64,000 nt of DNA from an uncultured Bacteroidota bacterium (GTDB taxonomy: Bacteria > Bacteroidota > Bacteroidia > 2-12-FULL-35-15). Positions within the stretch are counted from its first letter, which is position 1, and the number at the start of each line of letters is the position of its first letter. The stretch is from contig CAINDA010000041.1 in the NCBI GenBank assembly GCA_903847205.1, positions 1-64,000 of the forward strand, in the 5' to 3' direction. Shown here piece by piece: positions 17,799 to 26,598 of the stretch. A model generated the notes under the pieces. The model saw only the letters and a list, made by a program, of their open reading frames with translations, was not told the origin of the DNA and did not search any database. The position numbers were made by a program, and so were the translations under genes.

Positions 17799-18317
17799 AT
17801 GAAAAAATCTATCTTATTTTTAGCAATGTTTGGTTTATTTACATTCGGTTCATCCGCTCAAACCAAAAAGGGCGGTACTGCCGGCTCAGCAAGTAAGGCA
17901 TCAGGTACACAGAGTCATGCCGCAGCACATACTCCAACGCATACTGCATCGCATTCATATAGTGAATCTAAACCGGCACATAGTTCAGCCGATGAAAAAA
18001 GAAACAGCGGACCTGTCAATGAAGCCCGTCCAGTGCATGCTAATACAACAGAAAGCAGAAACAGCGGCCCTTTGCAGGAAGACCATAGTTTTGCAACAAA
18101 GAATATAGGAGGAGCAGGACCTTCCCCTGTAAATCCAAGTGAACCAAGACCAAAAGCATCCAATGAACAAAATGATGTAAAAGTTAAAACTCCTGCTAAA
18201 GAAAAAAAAGAATGGCAGTGTACATACATTTACAAGGATGGGCATAGATGCAAAAATATGACTAAAGACATTGATGGCAGATGCTGGAAGCATCACAACA
18301 AAATCTCTTATAAATAG
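17799..18317 (+). CDS. Secreted low-complexity protein with C-terminal Cys/His motif
   Basis: A 172-residue protein with a signal peptide (1-20, ending GSSAQ). The middle (about 22-140) is Ser/Ala/His/Pro/Asn-rich and probably disordered, with SRNSGP-like words repeated (KRNSGPVNEARP, SRNSGPLQEDHS). The last 30 residues carry WQCTYIYKDGHRCKNMTK and DGRCWKHH: three Cys and paired His spaced C-x9-C-x10-C-x2-HH. This is a likely small zinc-binding knot of the kind called DUF5763 in other bacteria. The combination of export signal and zinc-knot tail is unusual. The function is unknown. It ends in the hairpin at 18344-18387. Confidence 0.7.
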   Translation: MKKSILFLAMFGLFTFGSSAQTKKGGTAGSASKASGTQSHAAAHTPTHTASHSYSESKPAHSSADEKRNSGPVNEARPVHANTTESRNSGPLQEDHSFATKNIGGAGPSPVNPSEPRPKASNEQNDVKVKTPAKEKKEWQCTYIYKDGHRCKNMTKDIDGRCWKHHNKISYK

Positions 18318-18343
18318 TTCCGGGCAGGTAATTTCGGCGAAGC

Positions 18344-18387
18344 AATAAAAGAACTGCAGCATTTAATGCTGCAGTTCTTTTATTTTT
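18344..18387 (+). terminator. Strong hairpin terminator
   Basis: A perfect 19-bp stem: AATAAAAGAACTGCAGCAT at 18344-18362 pairs with its reverse complement at 18366-18384 across a 3-base TTA loop. A T run follows. It lies 27 bp after the stop of the plus-strand gene ending at 18317. Confidence 0.92.
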
Positions 18388-18470
18388 AACCTGAGTTCGA
18401 TTAATTCGTAAATAGACAGTTGAGTTACAAACATAGCCCGTAAACCTTATCTTAGAATCGAACTCAGGTT
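18388..18470. repeat. 83-bp element with 15-bp terminal inverted repeats
   Basis: AACCTGAGTTCGATT (18388-18402) and AATCGAACTCAGGTT (18456-18470) are exact reverse complements bounding a 53-bp unstructured centre. The element is directly joined to the terminator before it. It looks like a small MITE or the two ends of a decayed insertion sequence. No coding potential. Confidence 0.55.
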
Positions 18471-18527
18471 TTTAGAGGGCTTAGTGATTTCTGTAATATT
18501 TATAAATCTATATTTAGGAATAAGTAT

Positions 18528-18693
18528 TTGAAATCAGGGCAGGAGAGAACCCTCTCAGAAATTATAAGAAGATTATTTTATCCTCCCGTTTTTTGAACCA
18601 ATATTTTAATTTGAAATCAGGGCAGGGGAGAACCCTCTCAGAAATTACAACAAGTGTATTCTATCCTCCCGTTTTAATAAACCATTATTTTAG
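18528..18693. repeat. 83-bp direct repeat, two copies, overlapping a gene end
   Basis: Copy 1 runs 18528-18610 and copy 2 18611-18693. Both begin TTGAAATCAGGGCAGG and contain GAGAACCCTCTCAGAAATTA, then TATCCTCCCGTTTT. The second copy reaches about 20 bp into the 3' end of the esterase gene, which stops at 18674, so the last codons of that gene belong to the repeat. Confidence 0.75.
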
Positions 18694-20143
18694 ATACAAA
18701 AGGCTTTTTGGAAATAAAGCCATAAATAAAATAAATTCCTGTTTTTAATTCCGAGGAAAAAACTATTTTATCGTCTCCTATTGTATAAGCCTGATTTATT
18801 TTCTGTCCAATTGCATTGTATATTGCAAGGGAATTCAATTCAGTTAAATCTTTGTTATATATACTGATGGTGTTATCCCCCCTGTTATAAAAACAGGTAA
18901 TATGTTCAATTGTTAAAATATCAATATTAGTTGAGCCCGTTACAGTAACATTCAATTCAGCAGCATCCTTTTTGCAGTTTCCTGAAGTAGTTTCAGTTAC
19001 CTCTACAATGCCGCCCATTGTTCCGAAATTAACAGTAATGCTGTTTGTTCCCTGCCCGCTCACAATGGAAGCTCCTGCCGGAACAATCCAGGCAAAAGTA
19101 GAACCGCTTGCTGCCGGAACACTATATACTATATTATTAGCCGATGGAACAACCTGCACAGCTCCCGCAATAACATAAGGACTTGTAAGAAGATTAAAGA
19201 AATCAGCCGCCCAATAGGTAGAATGAAAATGATTCTCTAAAGCATAGGTTGCAGCCACGCCTCCCTGCCTTGGACATGATCCGGTATCTAATGAAATCCC
19301 GTGACCCATACCCGTGATTTTGTAACAATAAACTACAGGGTTATTTAAATTATCATTGTAAATAGTCTGCTGAATAATTGAGTTGCCATCGAAAGAGTTA
19401 ATGGTAAAGTCTGCAGTCTGGTCGGCATTGTTCAGGTCAGTCCATTGCTTGATAAGTTCCGTTGCATTTGCACTATTAACCGTAAAGTCCGATGTTCCCT
19501 GAAAAATAGCCGTATGCGGAAACGGACCGGTATATCCCGGGTTCTGATTTTTTACTAATGAACTCCATTGAGCAGGAGTTTTAACTACAGTTCCATTCAT
19601 TGCGCTGTAAGCTCCTAAAGCAGATGTTGCAGCTTTATAAGGCAGACCGGCCATAATTGCTCCTTTATTAAATACCTGGGGATAATCAGCAAGCATCACC
19701 ACAGTCATTCCGGCACCGGCAGATAATCCTGTAACATATATTGCTGAAGGATTGATTGAATAATTAGCAATCGTATAATCTACCATCTGTTTTATTGACA
19801 TCGCTTCTCCTTGATTTTTATTCACATTTGTTGTATCAAACCAGTTAAAGCAGCTGCTGCTGTTGTTGGCTGTAATCTGCTCAGGATAAATAACATAAAA
19901 TTTATGAAGGTTTGCCAATTTATTCCATCCTGATTGTAAAGCATATTGGCTTGCATTCTGAGTACAGCCATGCAGTGCAACTACTAAAGGCGCAGCACCG
20001 GTTATCCCGGCAGGCACATATTTATACATATTCAAAGCTCCCGGGTTGCTACCAAAACCGGTAACCTGGGTTATCGGCTGGGCTGTGGAGATAAGATATA
20101 TTGATAATGTAAGTAGTGAAGTAAGAAGGAGTTTTGAGTTCAT
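18674..20143 (-). CDS. PHB depolymerase-like secreted esterase, T9SS sorted
   Basis: A 489-residue protein with a signal peptide (1-21, ending ISTAQ). The alpha/beta hydrolase domain (about 35-320) has the oxyanion motif HGCTQ (58-62), lipase box G139-L-S141-A-G143, an Asp in GTSDFTVN and the His of GMGHGISLD, which together form a complete triad. This is the pattern of polyhydroxybutyrate depolymerase and feruloyl-esterase-like enzymes (LpqC/Esterase_PHB). An Ig-like region (about 325-400) and a type A sorting domain (about 415-489, ending FVSKIMVY) follow. It should act outside the cell on a polyester or plant-derived ester; the substrate is not certain. Confidence 0.85.
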   Translation of the reverse strand: MNSKLLLTSLLTLSIYLISTAQPITQVTGFGSNPGALNMYKYVPAGITGAAPLVVALHGCTQNASQYALQSGWNKLANLHKFYVIYPEQITANNSSSCFNWFDTTNVNKNQGEAMSIKQMVDYTIANYSINPSAIYVTGLSAGAGMTVVMLADYPQVFNKGAIMAGLPYKAATSALGAYSAMNGTVVKTPAQWSSLVKNQNPGYTGPFPHTAIFQGTSDFTVNSANATELIKQWTDLNNADQTADFTINSFDGNSIIQQTIYNDNLNNPVVYCYKITGMGHGISLDTGSCPRQGGVAATYALENHFHSTYWAADFFNLLTSPYVIAGAVQVVPSANNIVYSVPAASGSTFAWIVPAGASIVSGQGTNSITVNFGTMGGIVEVTETTSGNCKKDAAELNVTVTGSTNIDILTIEHITCFYNRGDNTISIYNKDLTELNSLAIYNAIGQKINQAYTIGDDKIVFSSELKTGIYFIYGFISKKPFVSKIMVY

Positions 20144-20179
20144 TGAGGTTTGTTTTTTATGTGGTAAGTAATAAATATA

Positions 20180-20390
20180 ATCATGCTGTCATTCAGAATC
20201 CTTTCATTTTTCATGGAAGGATGAAGAATCTTTTAACTCGTATAAAAAGATCCTTCATCGCCAAAAGGCTCTTCGGGATGATATTGTAAGAAAAAAAGAA
20301 ATAATATAATCATCATGTCATTCAGAATCCTTTCATTTTTCATGGAAGGATGAAGAATCTTCTAAATCATATATAAAGATCCTTCATTAT
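20180..20390. repeat. Two copies of a ~80-bp dispersed repeat, spaced 130 bp
   Basis: Copies begin at 20180 (TCATGCTGTCATTCAG) and 20310 (TCATCATGTCATTCAG). Both continue AATCCTTTCATTTTTCATGG and AAGGATGAAGAATCTT, then AAAGATCCTTCAT. The first copy also keeps the distal part GGCTCTTCGGGATGA. A piece of the same family lies at about 16479-16510. Confidence 0.7.
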
Positions 20391-20414
20391 ATACTAAAAC
20401 CTTTTCCACAAAAA

Positions 20415-20446
20415 AAAAGGATAAAGTAAAATTACTTTATCCTTTT
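20415..20446 (-). terminator. Terminator of the ribosomal supercluster
   Basis: A 15-bp perfect stem (AAAAGGATAAAGTAA at 20415-20429 with its reverse complement at 20432-20446) lies 26 bp past the rplQ stop. Read on the minus strand, it is followed by nine T bases: an intrinsic terminator for the alpha end of the operon. Confidence 0.9.
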
Positions 20447-20472
20447 CCAATTCCAATTATTTATTGAATTAA

Positions 20473-20991
20473 TTATTCAGCTTTTGGAGTTTCATCTGCC
20501 GGAGCATCAGAAGCTTTCTTAGTTTCCGCTGCCGGAGTTTCAGTTGCTTTAGCAGCAGTGTCAGTAGTTTTCTTTTTAGTGCTGCGGCGTGCTGTTTTAG
20601 CTTTAACAGGTGCTTTTGCTGCTAACATATTTTCATTGAAATCAACTAATTCAATAAAACACATATCAGCTCTGTCGCCCAAACGGGTACCAGTTTTTAA
20701 AATTCTGGTGTATCCTCCCGGACGGTCAGCAATTTTACCAGCGATATCCTTGAACAGCATATCAACAGCTTCTTTACTTTTTAAATAAGCAAATACAGTA
20801 CGTCTAGAGTGAGTAGAATCTGTTTTTGATTTAGTTAAAAGCGGCTCAACATATAACCTCAAAGCTTTAGCTTTAGCAGTAGTAGTAGTTATACGTTTGT
20901 GAAGAATCAATGAGCTGGCCATATTTGCCAGCATAGCTTTGCGATGAGCTGTTTTTCTTCCTAAATTATTTAATTTATCTCCGTGTCTCAT
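20473..20991 (-). CDS. rplQ: 50S ribosomal protein L17
   Basis: 172 residues. The core (1-115) starts [20 protein letters not shown] and contains [19 protein letters not shown], the L17 signature. It binds domain III of 23S rRNA near the exit tunnel. Residues about 120-172 are a Lys/Ala/Thr-rich, then acidic tail ([23 protein letters not shown]) absent from the 127-residue E. coli protein and usual in Bacteroidota. It is the last gene of the supercluster, 93 bp after rpoA, ended by the hairpin at 20415-20446. Confidence 0.97.
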   Translation of the reverse strand: MRHGDKLNNLGRKTAHRKAMLANMASSLILHKRITTTTAKAKALRLYVEPLLTKSKTDSTHSRRTVFAYLKSKEAVDMLFKDIAGKIADRPGGYTRILKTGTRLGDRADMCFIELVDFNENMLAAKAPVKAKTARRSTKKKTTDTAAKATETPAAETKKASDAPADETPKAE

Positions 20992-21000
20992 GTTTATTTT

Positions 21001-21078
21001 GTGATTTAGTGATTTAGAGAATAAGTGATTTGAATTTTTTATAATTCTCCAACTCTCTATTTCCCAATTTCTCTAATT
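21001..21078. repeat. Spacer inverted word array (rpoA-rplQ)
   Basis: Left arm (21001-21036): GTGATTTAGTGATTTAGAGA, AAGTGATTTGAATT. Right arm (21043-21078): AATTCTCCAACTCTC, CCCAATTTCTCTAATT. The arms share words and are roughly complementary. Confidence 0.6.
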
Positions 21079-21084
21079 ATTTAA

Positions 21085-22077
21085 TTACTCTTTATCTAAT
21101 TTATATTTTGCTAAGTTCATTCCAAAAGTCAAGCCTTTGTTTGCAACTAAATCTTCTAATTCAGTTAATGATTTTTTGCCGAAGTTGCGGAATTTCAATA
21201 AATCATGTTTAGCAAATGATACTAAATCAGCAAGTGTATCAACATCAGCAGCTTTTAAGCAATTTAAAGCGCGTACCGATAAATCCATATCCACTAATTT
21301 AGTTTTCAATAACTGACGCATGTGTAATGAAGTTTCATCAAACTCTTCAGTAGCCATTTTTTCTTCAGTATCCAATGTGATACGCTCGTCAGAGAATAAC
21401 ATAAAGTGATGAATCAAAATTTTAGCTGCTTCTTTCAATGCTTCTTTCGGATGAATTGAGCCGTCAGTAACAATATTCATGATCAGCTTCTCATAATCTG
21501 TTTTTTGTTCAACACGGAAGTTTTCGATGCTGTACTGAACATTTTTGATAGGAGTATAAATAGAGTCGATTGGAATTAAACCTAAACTTGCATTAACCGG
21601 CTTGTTCTCTTCAGCAGGAACATAACCGCGTCCTTTGTCAATTGTTATTTCTAATTTAAGCTTTACGCTCGGCTCCATATTGCAGATAACCAAATTTGAA
21701 TTTAATACCTGGAATCCGGAAGTAAATTTACCGATATCGCCTGCAGTCAATTGAGTTTTGCCGGTGATAGTAACTGTTACTTTTTCAAAATCTGTAGTCT
21801 CAATCTGTTTCTTAAAACGAACCTGTTTAAGGTTAAGGATAATTTCAGTTACATCTTCAGTAACACCTTTAAGTGTAGAAAACTCATGTTCAGCTCCTTC
21901 AATTTTAATTGTAGTGATTGCATGGCCTTCAAGTGATGACAGCAAAATTCTTCTTAAAGCATTACCTACTGTAATACCATAGCCAGGCTCTAATGGACGG
22001 AATTCAAATTGTCCTTCAGTTTCACTGGAGTTAATCATAATAACCTTATCAGGTTTTTGAAAAGCTAAAATTGCCAT
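21085..22077 (-). CDS. rpoA: RNA polymerase alpha subunit
   Basis: 330 residues. The N-terminal domain (about 1-235) starts [19 protein letters not shown] and holds the dimerisation motif [17 protein letters not shown]. The C-terminal domain (about 250-330) has the helix-hairpin-helix DNA/activator-binding part: [35 protein letters not shown]. It assembles the core polymerase as a dimer and contacts UP elements and activators. Normal length and complete. 102 bp after rpsD, 93 bp before rplQ. Confidence 0.98.
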   Translation of the reverse strand: MAILAFQKPDKVIMINSSETEGQFEFRPLEPGYGITVGNALRRILLSSLEGHAITTIKIEGAEHEFSTLKGVTEDVTEIILNLKQVRFKKQIETTDFEKVTVTITGKTQLTAGDIGKFTSGFQVLNSNLVICNMEPSVKLKLEITIDKGRGYVPAEENKPVNASLGLIPIDSIYTPIKNVQYSIENFRVEQKTDYEKLIMNIVTDGSIHPKEALKEAAKILIHHFMLFSDERITLDTEEKMATEEFDETSLHMRQLLKTKLVDMDLSVRALNCLKAADVDTLADLVSFAKHDLLKFRNFGKKSLTELEDLVANKGLTFGMNLAKYKLDKE

Positions 22078-22086
22078 TGTATATAT

Positions 22087-22160
22087 AGTTATTAGTTAAT
22101 AGTTCTTAGTTAATAGTTTTTTGTAAAGTGAATAGTTTTATTTTCGATTGCCTATTCGCT
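22087..22160. repeat. Spacer direct and inverted repeats (rpsD-rpoA)
   Basis: AGTTATTAGTTAATAG and CTTAGTTAATAG are direct repeats (22087-22116). GTGAATAG near 22128 and CTATTCGC near 22152 are inverted. Same style as the other spacer arrays. Confidence 0.45.
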
Positions 22161-22179
22161 CCTGCCTCTTTTCTGTTTT

Positions 22180-22785
22180 TTATTTAGAGTACAATTCGAC
22201 AATGAGCTGTTCCTTAATGTTTTCCGGTATCTGAACTCTTTCAGGGATTGAAATGTATTTACCAGTCATGCTGGTTTTATCAAAATCCATCCAAGGGAAT
22301 TTATTAGATGCAGAAGCAACAGCATTATTTATAACTTCTAATGTTTTAGAACGCTCGCGTACTCCAACAGTATCACCTGCTTTTAAAATATAAGAAGGAA
22401 TATTTACAACAGCTCCATTAACGGTAATATGACGGTGTCCAACTAATTGACGTGCGCCGCTGCGTGTAGGAGAAATCCCCATACGGTAAACAACATTATC
22501 AATACGTGATTCTATCAGTTGAAGTAATACTTCACCGGTAACACCTTTGGCACTTTGTGCCATAGTATAAATTTTAGCAAACTGGCGTTCTAAAATACCA
22601 TAAGTATATTTTGCTTTTTGTTTTTCACGAAGCTGAACAGCGTATTCTGATTGTTTAGAACGTTTTTTAGATAACCCGTGCATTCCCGGAGGATAATTCT
22701 TTTTTTCTAATGCCTTATCCGGGCCAAAAATAGGTTCTTTAAATTTTCTTGCAATTCTTGATTTGGGGCCGATGTATCTTGCCAT
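22180..22785 (-). CDS. rpsD: 30S ribosomal protein S4
   Basis: 201 residues. It begins [18 protein letters not shown] and contains the S4 RNA-binding domain (about 93-155: [32 protein letters not shown]). It is a primary 16S rRNA binder that nucleates 30S assembly and, in E. coli, represses the alpha operon. The N-terminal zinc-binding cysteines of some S4 proteins are absent. It sits between rpsK and rpoA, as is usual. ATG in the context ACAAAATAAAATGGC. Confidence 0.97.
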   Translation of the reverse strand: MARYIGPKSRIARKFKEPIFGPDKALEKKNYPPGMHGLSKKRSKQSEYAVQLREKQKAKYTYGILERQFAKIYTMAQSAKGVTGEVLLQLIESRIDNVVYRMGISPTRSGARQLVGHRHITVNGAVVNIPSYILKAGDTVGVRERSKTLEVINNAVASASNKFPWMDFDKTSMTGKYISIPERVQIPENIKEQLIVELYSK

Positions 22786-22796
22786 TTTATTTTGTT

Positions 22797-22880
22797 ATTG
22801 ATTGTTAGTTGTTGGTTGTTTGCTGTCAAATAAATTTTTGACTTCGAACTTTCAAACTTTGAACTTTCAAACTTTGAACT
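22797..22880. repeat. Spacer word array with 15-bp period (rpsK-rpsD)
   Basis: GAACTTTCAAACTTT is repeated twice and a third partial copy follows (22846-22880). On the left a GTTAGTTGTTGGTTGTTTG word run lies at 22804-22822. Confidence 0.65.
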
Positions 22881-22889
22881 ATAATAATA

Positions 22890-23300
22890 TTAAACTCTTC
22901 TGCGTTTTGGAGGGCGGCATCCGTTGTGAGGAATAGGCGTAATATCCATTATTTCAGTCACTTCAATGCCAGCACCTGAAATAGTACGTATAGCTGATTC
23001 GCGGCCTGCACCTGGTCCTTTTACAAACACTTTTACTTTTCTTAAGCCTGCAAGATGAGCAACTTTTGCACAATCCTGAGCAGCTAATTGAGCAGCATAA
23101 GGTGTGTTCTTTTTAGAACCGCGGAAACCCATTTTACCAGCACTTGACCAGGAGATAACCTGACCGGCCATATTGGTTAATGAAATAATAATGTTGTTAA
23201 ATGTAGCACTGATATGTGCCTCGCCGATTGCGTCAACCTTTACAACTCTTTTTTTTGCAACTGCCTTTACTGCAGTTGTTGCTTGATTTTGTTTAGCCAT
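22890..23300 (-). CDS. rpsK: 30S ribosomal protein S11
   Basis: 136 residues. After a short basic N-terminal extension ([19 protein letters not shown]) the S11 core begins. Signatures are [20 protein letters not shown] and the near-invariant end [18 protein letters not shown]. It forms the platform of the 30S subunit with S6/S18 near the Shine-Dalgarno exit channel, which is notable because Bacteroidota rarely use Shine-Dalgarno pairing. Located between rpsM and rpsD. Confidence 0.97.
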   Translation of the reverse strand: MAKQNQATTAVKAVAKKRVVKVDAIGEAHISATFNNIIISLTNMAGQVISWSSAGKMGFRGSKKNTPYAAQLAAQDCAKVAHLAGLRKVKVFVKGPGAGRESAIRTISGAGIEVTEIMDITPIPHNGCRPPKRRRV

Positions 23301-23305
23301 TTTTA

Positions 23306-23372
23306 TAGTTTAAAAAGTTCAAAGTTTAAAGTTTTAAAGTTTGAACAACTTTAAAACTTCTAACTTTAAACT
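23306..23372. repeat. Spacer hairpin array (rpsM-rpsK)
   Basis: AGTTTAAAGTTTTAAAGTT (23323-23341) can pair with AACTTTAAAACTT .. AACTTTAAACT (23347-23372) across a 5-base loop. Additional AGTTTAAA/AGTTCAAAG words lie to the left. It is among the clearest hairpins of the family. Confidence 0.7.
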
Positions 23373-23376
23373 AATT

Positions 23377-23754
23377 TTATTTAGTTACTTTTTTCTTGTT
23401 TGCAACAGTCTTACGCTTGCCTTTTCTGGTACGCGCATTATTTTTAGTTGTCTGACCGCGTACAGGTAAGCCCAAACGGTGGCGAATCCCTCTGTATGCA
23501 CCAATATCCATTAAACGTTTTATGTTTAACTGAACCTCAGAACGTAAAGAACCTTCTAATTTATATTTTTCGTTAAGGATAGTACGAATAGCAGTTAACT
23601 GATCATCATTCCAGTCTTGAACTTTTACATTCACGTCAATTCCTGCTTCTTCCAGAACTTTTTTTGCTGTGCTGCGTCCTATACCGAAAATATAAGTCAA
23701 GCCAATTTCACCTCTTTTGTTATTTGGTAAATCAATACCTGCAATTCTTGCCAT
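23377..23754 (-). CDS. rpsM: 30S ribosomal protein S13
   Basis: 125 residues. It begins [19 protein letters not shown]. The helix-turn-helix core is followed by the conserved [24 protein letters not shown] in two parts, then a very basic tail ([15 protein letters not shown]). It sits in the head of the 30S subunit, contacts the P-site tRNA through its tail and forms bridges with L5. Normal length. 94 bp after rpmJ. Confidence 0.97.
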   Translation of the reverse strand: MARIAGIDLPNNKRGEIGLTYIFGIGRSTAKKVLEEAGIDVNVKVQDWNDDQLTAIRTILNEKYKLEGSLRSEVQLNIKRLMDIGAYRGIRHRLGLPVRGQTTKNNARTRKGKRKTVANKKKVTK

Positions 23755-23765
23755 TGTTTTCTAAT

Positions 23766-23835
23766 TGTTGATTTGTTGATTTATTGATTTAGCGACTTAT
23801 TGATTTGTTTGAATTCTCCAAATCTCTAAATCTCC
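23766..23835. repeat. Spacer inverted word array (rpmJ-rpsM)
   Basis: Left arm has GTTGATTTGTTGATTTATTG and GACTTATTGATTTG. The right arm (23812-23835) is AATTCTCC AAATCTCT AAATCTCC. The right words are 8-base repeats. Confidence 0.6.
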
Positions 23836-23848
23836 ATTTTTTTAATTG

Positions 23849-23965
23849 TTACCCTTGTCTTTGTTTAAACTTAGGATTTTTTTTGTTGATAACATATAAA
23901 ACTCCGTTTCTGCGGACAATTTTACAATCAACACTTCTCTTTTTAATTGACGTTCTAACTTTCAT
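23849..23965 (-). CDS. rpmJ: 50S ribosomal protein L36, zinc-free type
   Basis: A 38-codon gene found by translating the gap between infA and rpsM. It starts [17 protein letters not shown] and ends [13 protein letters not shown]. The length and the KFKQRQG end are exact for L36. Only one Cys remains (Cys14), so the CxxC..C..H zinc ribbon of the classical form is lost; this is the zinc-independent variant. ATG at 23965, stop TAA at 23849-23851. Located where the spc/alpha junction normally carries it. Confidence 0.95.
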   Translation of the reverse strand: MKVRTSIKKRSVDCKIVRRNGVLYVINKKNPKFKQRQG

Positions 23966-24027
23966 TTTACTGCGTGTTACGAATTTATAGTTTACAAATT
24001 TATGCTTTTTATTGGATTCTCAGGCAC

Positions 24028-24246
24028 TTATTTATACCTGTATGTTATTCTGCCCTTTGTTAAATCATAAGGCGACATTTCAATTTTTACTTTATCACCT
24101 GTCAAAATTTTAATATAGTGCATGCGCATCTTCCCGGAAATATGCGCTGTTATTACGTGTCCGTTCTCAAGCTCAACACGAAACATTGCATTTGACAATG
24201 CTTCTAAAATAGTTCCATCCTGTTCAATTGACGCTTGTTTCGACAT
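24028..24246 (-). CDS. infA: Translation initiation factor IF-1
   Basis: 72 residues, exactly the family length: [20 protein letters not shown], then [20 protein letters not shown], ending KGRITYRYK. It is a single OB-fold (S1-like) domain that blocks the ribosomal A site during initiation. Its position between map and rpmJ matches other Bacteroidota. 64 bp separate it from map and 62 bp from rpmJ. Confidence 0.97.
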   Translation of the reverse strand: MSKQASIEQDGTILEALSNAMFRVELENGHVITAHISGKMRMHYIKILTGDKVKIEMSPYDLTKGRITYRYK

Positions 24247-24310
24247 ATATTTTATTTGGTAATTTAAATTTAAAAATCTAATAATCTGAAAACAACATTA
24301 ACATTTCAAA

Positions 24311-25108
24311 TCAGCATATTTTTAAATTTTTTCTTAATGCTTCTTCTATAAATTCAAAACTGGATAATATATCTGCTTTGTTCTTGCCGATAGCTATAGT
24401 ATGCTCAAAATGTGCCGAAGGTAAGTTATCAGCGGTACGTATTGTCCAGCCGTCTTTCTCTTGAATGATTGCTTTTTTACCTAAATTAATCATAGGCTCA
24501 ATTGCAATTACCAATCCTTCCTGCAGTTTTAAACCAGATCCCTTTTTACCGTAATTAGGTACTTCGGGTGATTCGTGAAGGTCTTTGCCTATACCATGGC
24601 CCACTAATTCACGTACTACAGAATATCCATTTGATTCAGCATGTGTCTGAACAGCTTCTCCGATATCTCCTAAACGATTGCCGACTATTGCAATTTCAAT
24701 TGCTTTATAAAGGCTCTCTTCAGTAATTCTGAGAAGATTCAACACTTCAGGTTTTACTTCGCCTATGGCAAAAGTGTATGCTGAATCGCCGAAATATTCA
24801 TTTTTAACCGCACCACAGTCAACAGAAACAATGTCGCCATCTTTCAACTCATACTTATTCGGTATTCCGTGAACTACATGTGAATTTATAGAAATGCACA
24901 AGGTATTCGGGAAACCGCTGTATCCTTTAAAAGCAGGGATGGCATGGTTATCATTTATAAACTCTTCTGCAATTTTATCCAGCGATAAAGTTGTAATTCC
25001 GGGTCTAATATATTTAGCGACTTCTGCTAAAGTTTTTCCAACAAGTAAAGAACTTTCTCGTATTAATTCAATTTCCTCTTTCGTCTTATAAAATAATCCT
25101 TTTGACAC
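24311..25108 (-). CDS. map: Methionine aminopeptidase, type I
   Basis: 265 residues. It removes the initiator Met from nascent proteins. The metal ligands can be followed: Asp in DIVSVDCG, Asp in YFGDSAYTF, His in ELVGHGIGKDLHE, Glu in AIEPMI and Glu in the C-terminal EHTIAIG region. His in SHVVHGIPN is the usual substrate contact. No N-terminal zinc finger, so type Ia. The start is GTG at 25106-25108, since no ATG lies nearby in frame before the conserved YKTKEEIELIRESS. Between secY and infA. Confidence 0.95.
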   Translation of the reverse strand: MSKGLFYKTKEEIELIRESSLLVGKTLAEVAKYIRPGITTLSLDKIAEEFINDNHAIPAFKGYSGFPNTLCISINSHVVHGIPNKYELKDGDIVSVDCGAVKNEYFGDSAYTFAIGEVKPEVLNLLRITEESLYKAIEIAIVGNRLGDIGEAVQTHAESNGYSVVRELVGHGIGKDLHESPEVPNYGKKGSGLKLQEGLVIAIEPMINLGKKAIIQEKDGWTIRTADNLPSAHFEHTIAIGKNKADILSSFEFIEEALRKNLKIC

Positions 25109-25120
25109 TCTTTTGTATTT

Positions 25121-25169
25121 GATGATTTTTGATTCAGAGATTTGTTTTAATTCTCCAATTCTCCAATTC
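25121..25169. repeat. Spacer array (secY-map)
   Basis: GATGATTTTTGATTCAGAG comes before three consecutive AATTCTCC words (25149-25169). The family resemblance is clear but the inverted pairing is weak. Confidence 0.5.
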
Positions 25170-25190
25170 TTTATTTCACTAATTAATTTT

Positions 25191-26531
25191 TTATGCAGTT
25201 GTCATGCTCATAGAAGAACGTCCTTTAATTCTTCCAGTTTTCATTAAGCCATCATAATGCCGCATTAATAAGTGGCTTTCAATCTGCTGCAAAGTATCTA
25301 ACACAACACCAACTAAAATCAATAAAGATGTTCCTCCGTAGAACTGAGCAAACTGCTGGCTGATGTTTAATTTAACTGCAAATGCTGGAATAATGGCTAT
25401 AAGAGCAAGAAAAATAGACCCTGGAAGTGTTATGCGCGACATAACAGCATCAATAAATTCAGCAGTTTTTTTACCAGGTTTGATACCCGGAACAAAACCT
25501 CCGTTGCGCTTCATATCTTCTGCCATTTGGTTAGGATTAACTGTAATGGCTGTATAGAAATAAGTAAATAAAATAATCATAAGGGCAAACACAACATTGT
25601 ACCAAAAACCATAATGGTTGGAGAAGGTGCCCACAAACCCTGACAAAGCCTCAGAATTAGAGAAGCCTACAATTGTTAAAGGAATAAACATAATTGCCTG
25701 AGCAAAGATGATAGGCATTACACCAGCCGCATTTACTTTTAACGGAATGTACTGGCGAACACCGCCATATTGTTTATTACCTACAATTTTTTTAGCAAAC
25801 TGTACTGGAATTTTTCTGGTTCCCTGCACTAATAAAATGGTTCCCATTATTATTAACAGTAAGAGAACAATTTCGATCAACAGCATTATCAAACCGCCGC
25901 CTTCACCGCCTAAACGATTACCGAACTCTGATACAAATGCAAATGGCAGCCGTGCAATAATACCAATCATAATGATTAATGAGATTCCGTTACCAATACC
26001 TTTGTCTGTTATTTTTTCGCCCAGCCACATTACAAACAATGTTCCTGTAATCAAAATAAGTACAGATTGAATGTACCAGAATGTGCTTGGATCGCCTACT
26101 ACACCAACCTTGTTTGTAATCTGGGTTGCAATATAACCCGGAGCCTGAAGCATTGTAATGATAACAGTTAAGAAACGGGTAATTTGATTAATTTTTGTCC
26201 GGCCGCTTTCGCCTGCCATCTGAAGCTTACGGAAATAAGGCAGCGCCATACCAAGCAACTGTATTACAATAGAAGCAGAGATGTATGGCATAATCCCAAG
26301 CCCGAAAACAGAAGCACGCGAAAACGCACCTCCCGCAAAAATATTAATTAAACCAACAATTCCTTCGTTAGCACCTTTATGAGATTCAGCAAGTGCTTCA
26401 GAGTTTACACCGGGAAGAACTATATAGGACCCCAAACGATAAATTAAAATAAACCCAAGAGTGTTCAAAATACGCACTCTTAAGTCTTCAATTCTCCAAA
26501 TGTTTCTTAATGTATTTATTAAGTTTTTCAT
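25191..26531 (-). CDS. secY: Protein translocase channel subunit SecY
   Basis: 446 residues with about ten transmembrane helices. It begins MKNLINTLRNIWRIEDLRVR. Motifs include the plug/TM2 region GIMPYISASIVIQLL, the cytoplasmic loop GKKTAEFIDAVMSRITLPGS and TM7-8 with VNAAGVMPIIFAQA. It forms the Sec channel in the cytoplasmic membrane through which unfolded signal-peptide-bearing proteins pass, so all secreted proteins of this window depend on it. Complete and of normal length. It follows rplO by 67 bp. Confidence 0.97.
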   Translation of the reverse strand: MKNLINTLRNIWRIEDLRVRILNTLGFILIYRLGSYIVLPGVNSEALAESHKGANEGIVGLINIFAGGAFSRASVFGLGIMPYISASIVIQLLGMALPYFRKLQMAGESGRTKINQITRFLTVIITMLQAPGYIATQITNKVGVVGDPSTFWYIQSVLILITGTLFVMWLGEKITDKGIGNGISLIIMIGIIARLPFAFVSEFGNRLGGEGGGLIMLLIEIVLLLLIIMGTILLVQGTRKIPVQFAKKIVGNKQYGGVRQYIPLKVNAAGVMPIIFAQAIMFIPLTIVGFSNSEALSGFVGTFSNHYGFWYNVVFALMIILFTYFYTAITVNPNQMAEDMKRNGGFVPGIKPGKKTAEFIDAVMSRITLPGSIFLALIAIIPAFAVKLNISQQFAQFYGGTSLLILVGVVLDTLQQIESHLLMRHYDGLMKTGRIKGRSSMSMTTA

Positions 26532-26598
26532 AAAACAGTGTTCATGGTTTGAGGTTCTTTATATCTGTTAATTTAAAATACAAACAACAAATAATAAA

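Larger units (their letters stand above)
20144..20472. other. Intergenic region with 130-bp direct repeat
   Basis: This 329-bp gap holds the direct repeat at 20180-20390 and the rplQ terminator. No gene. Confidence 0.6.
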
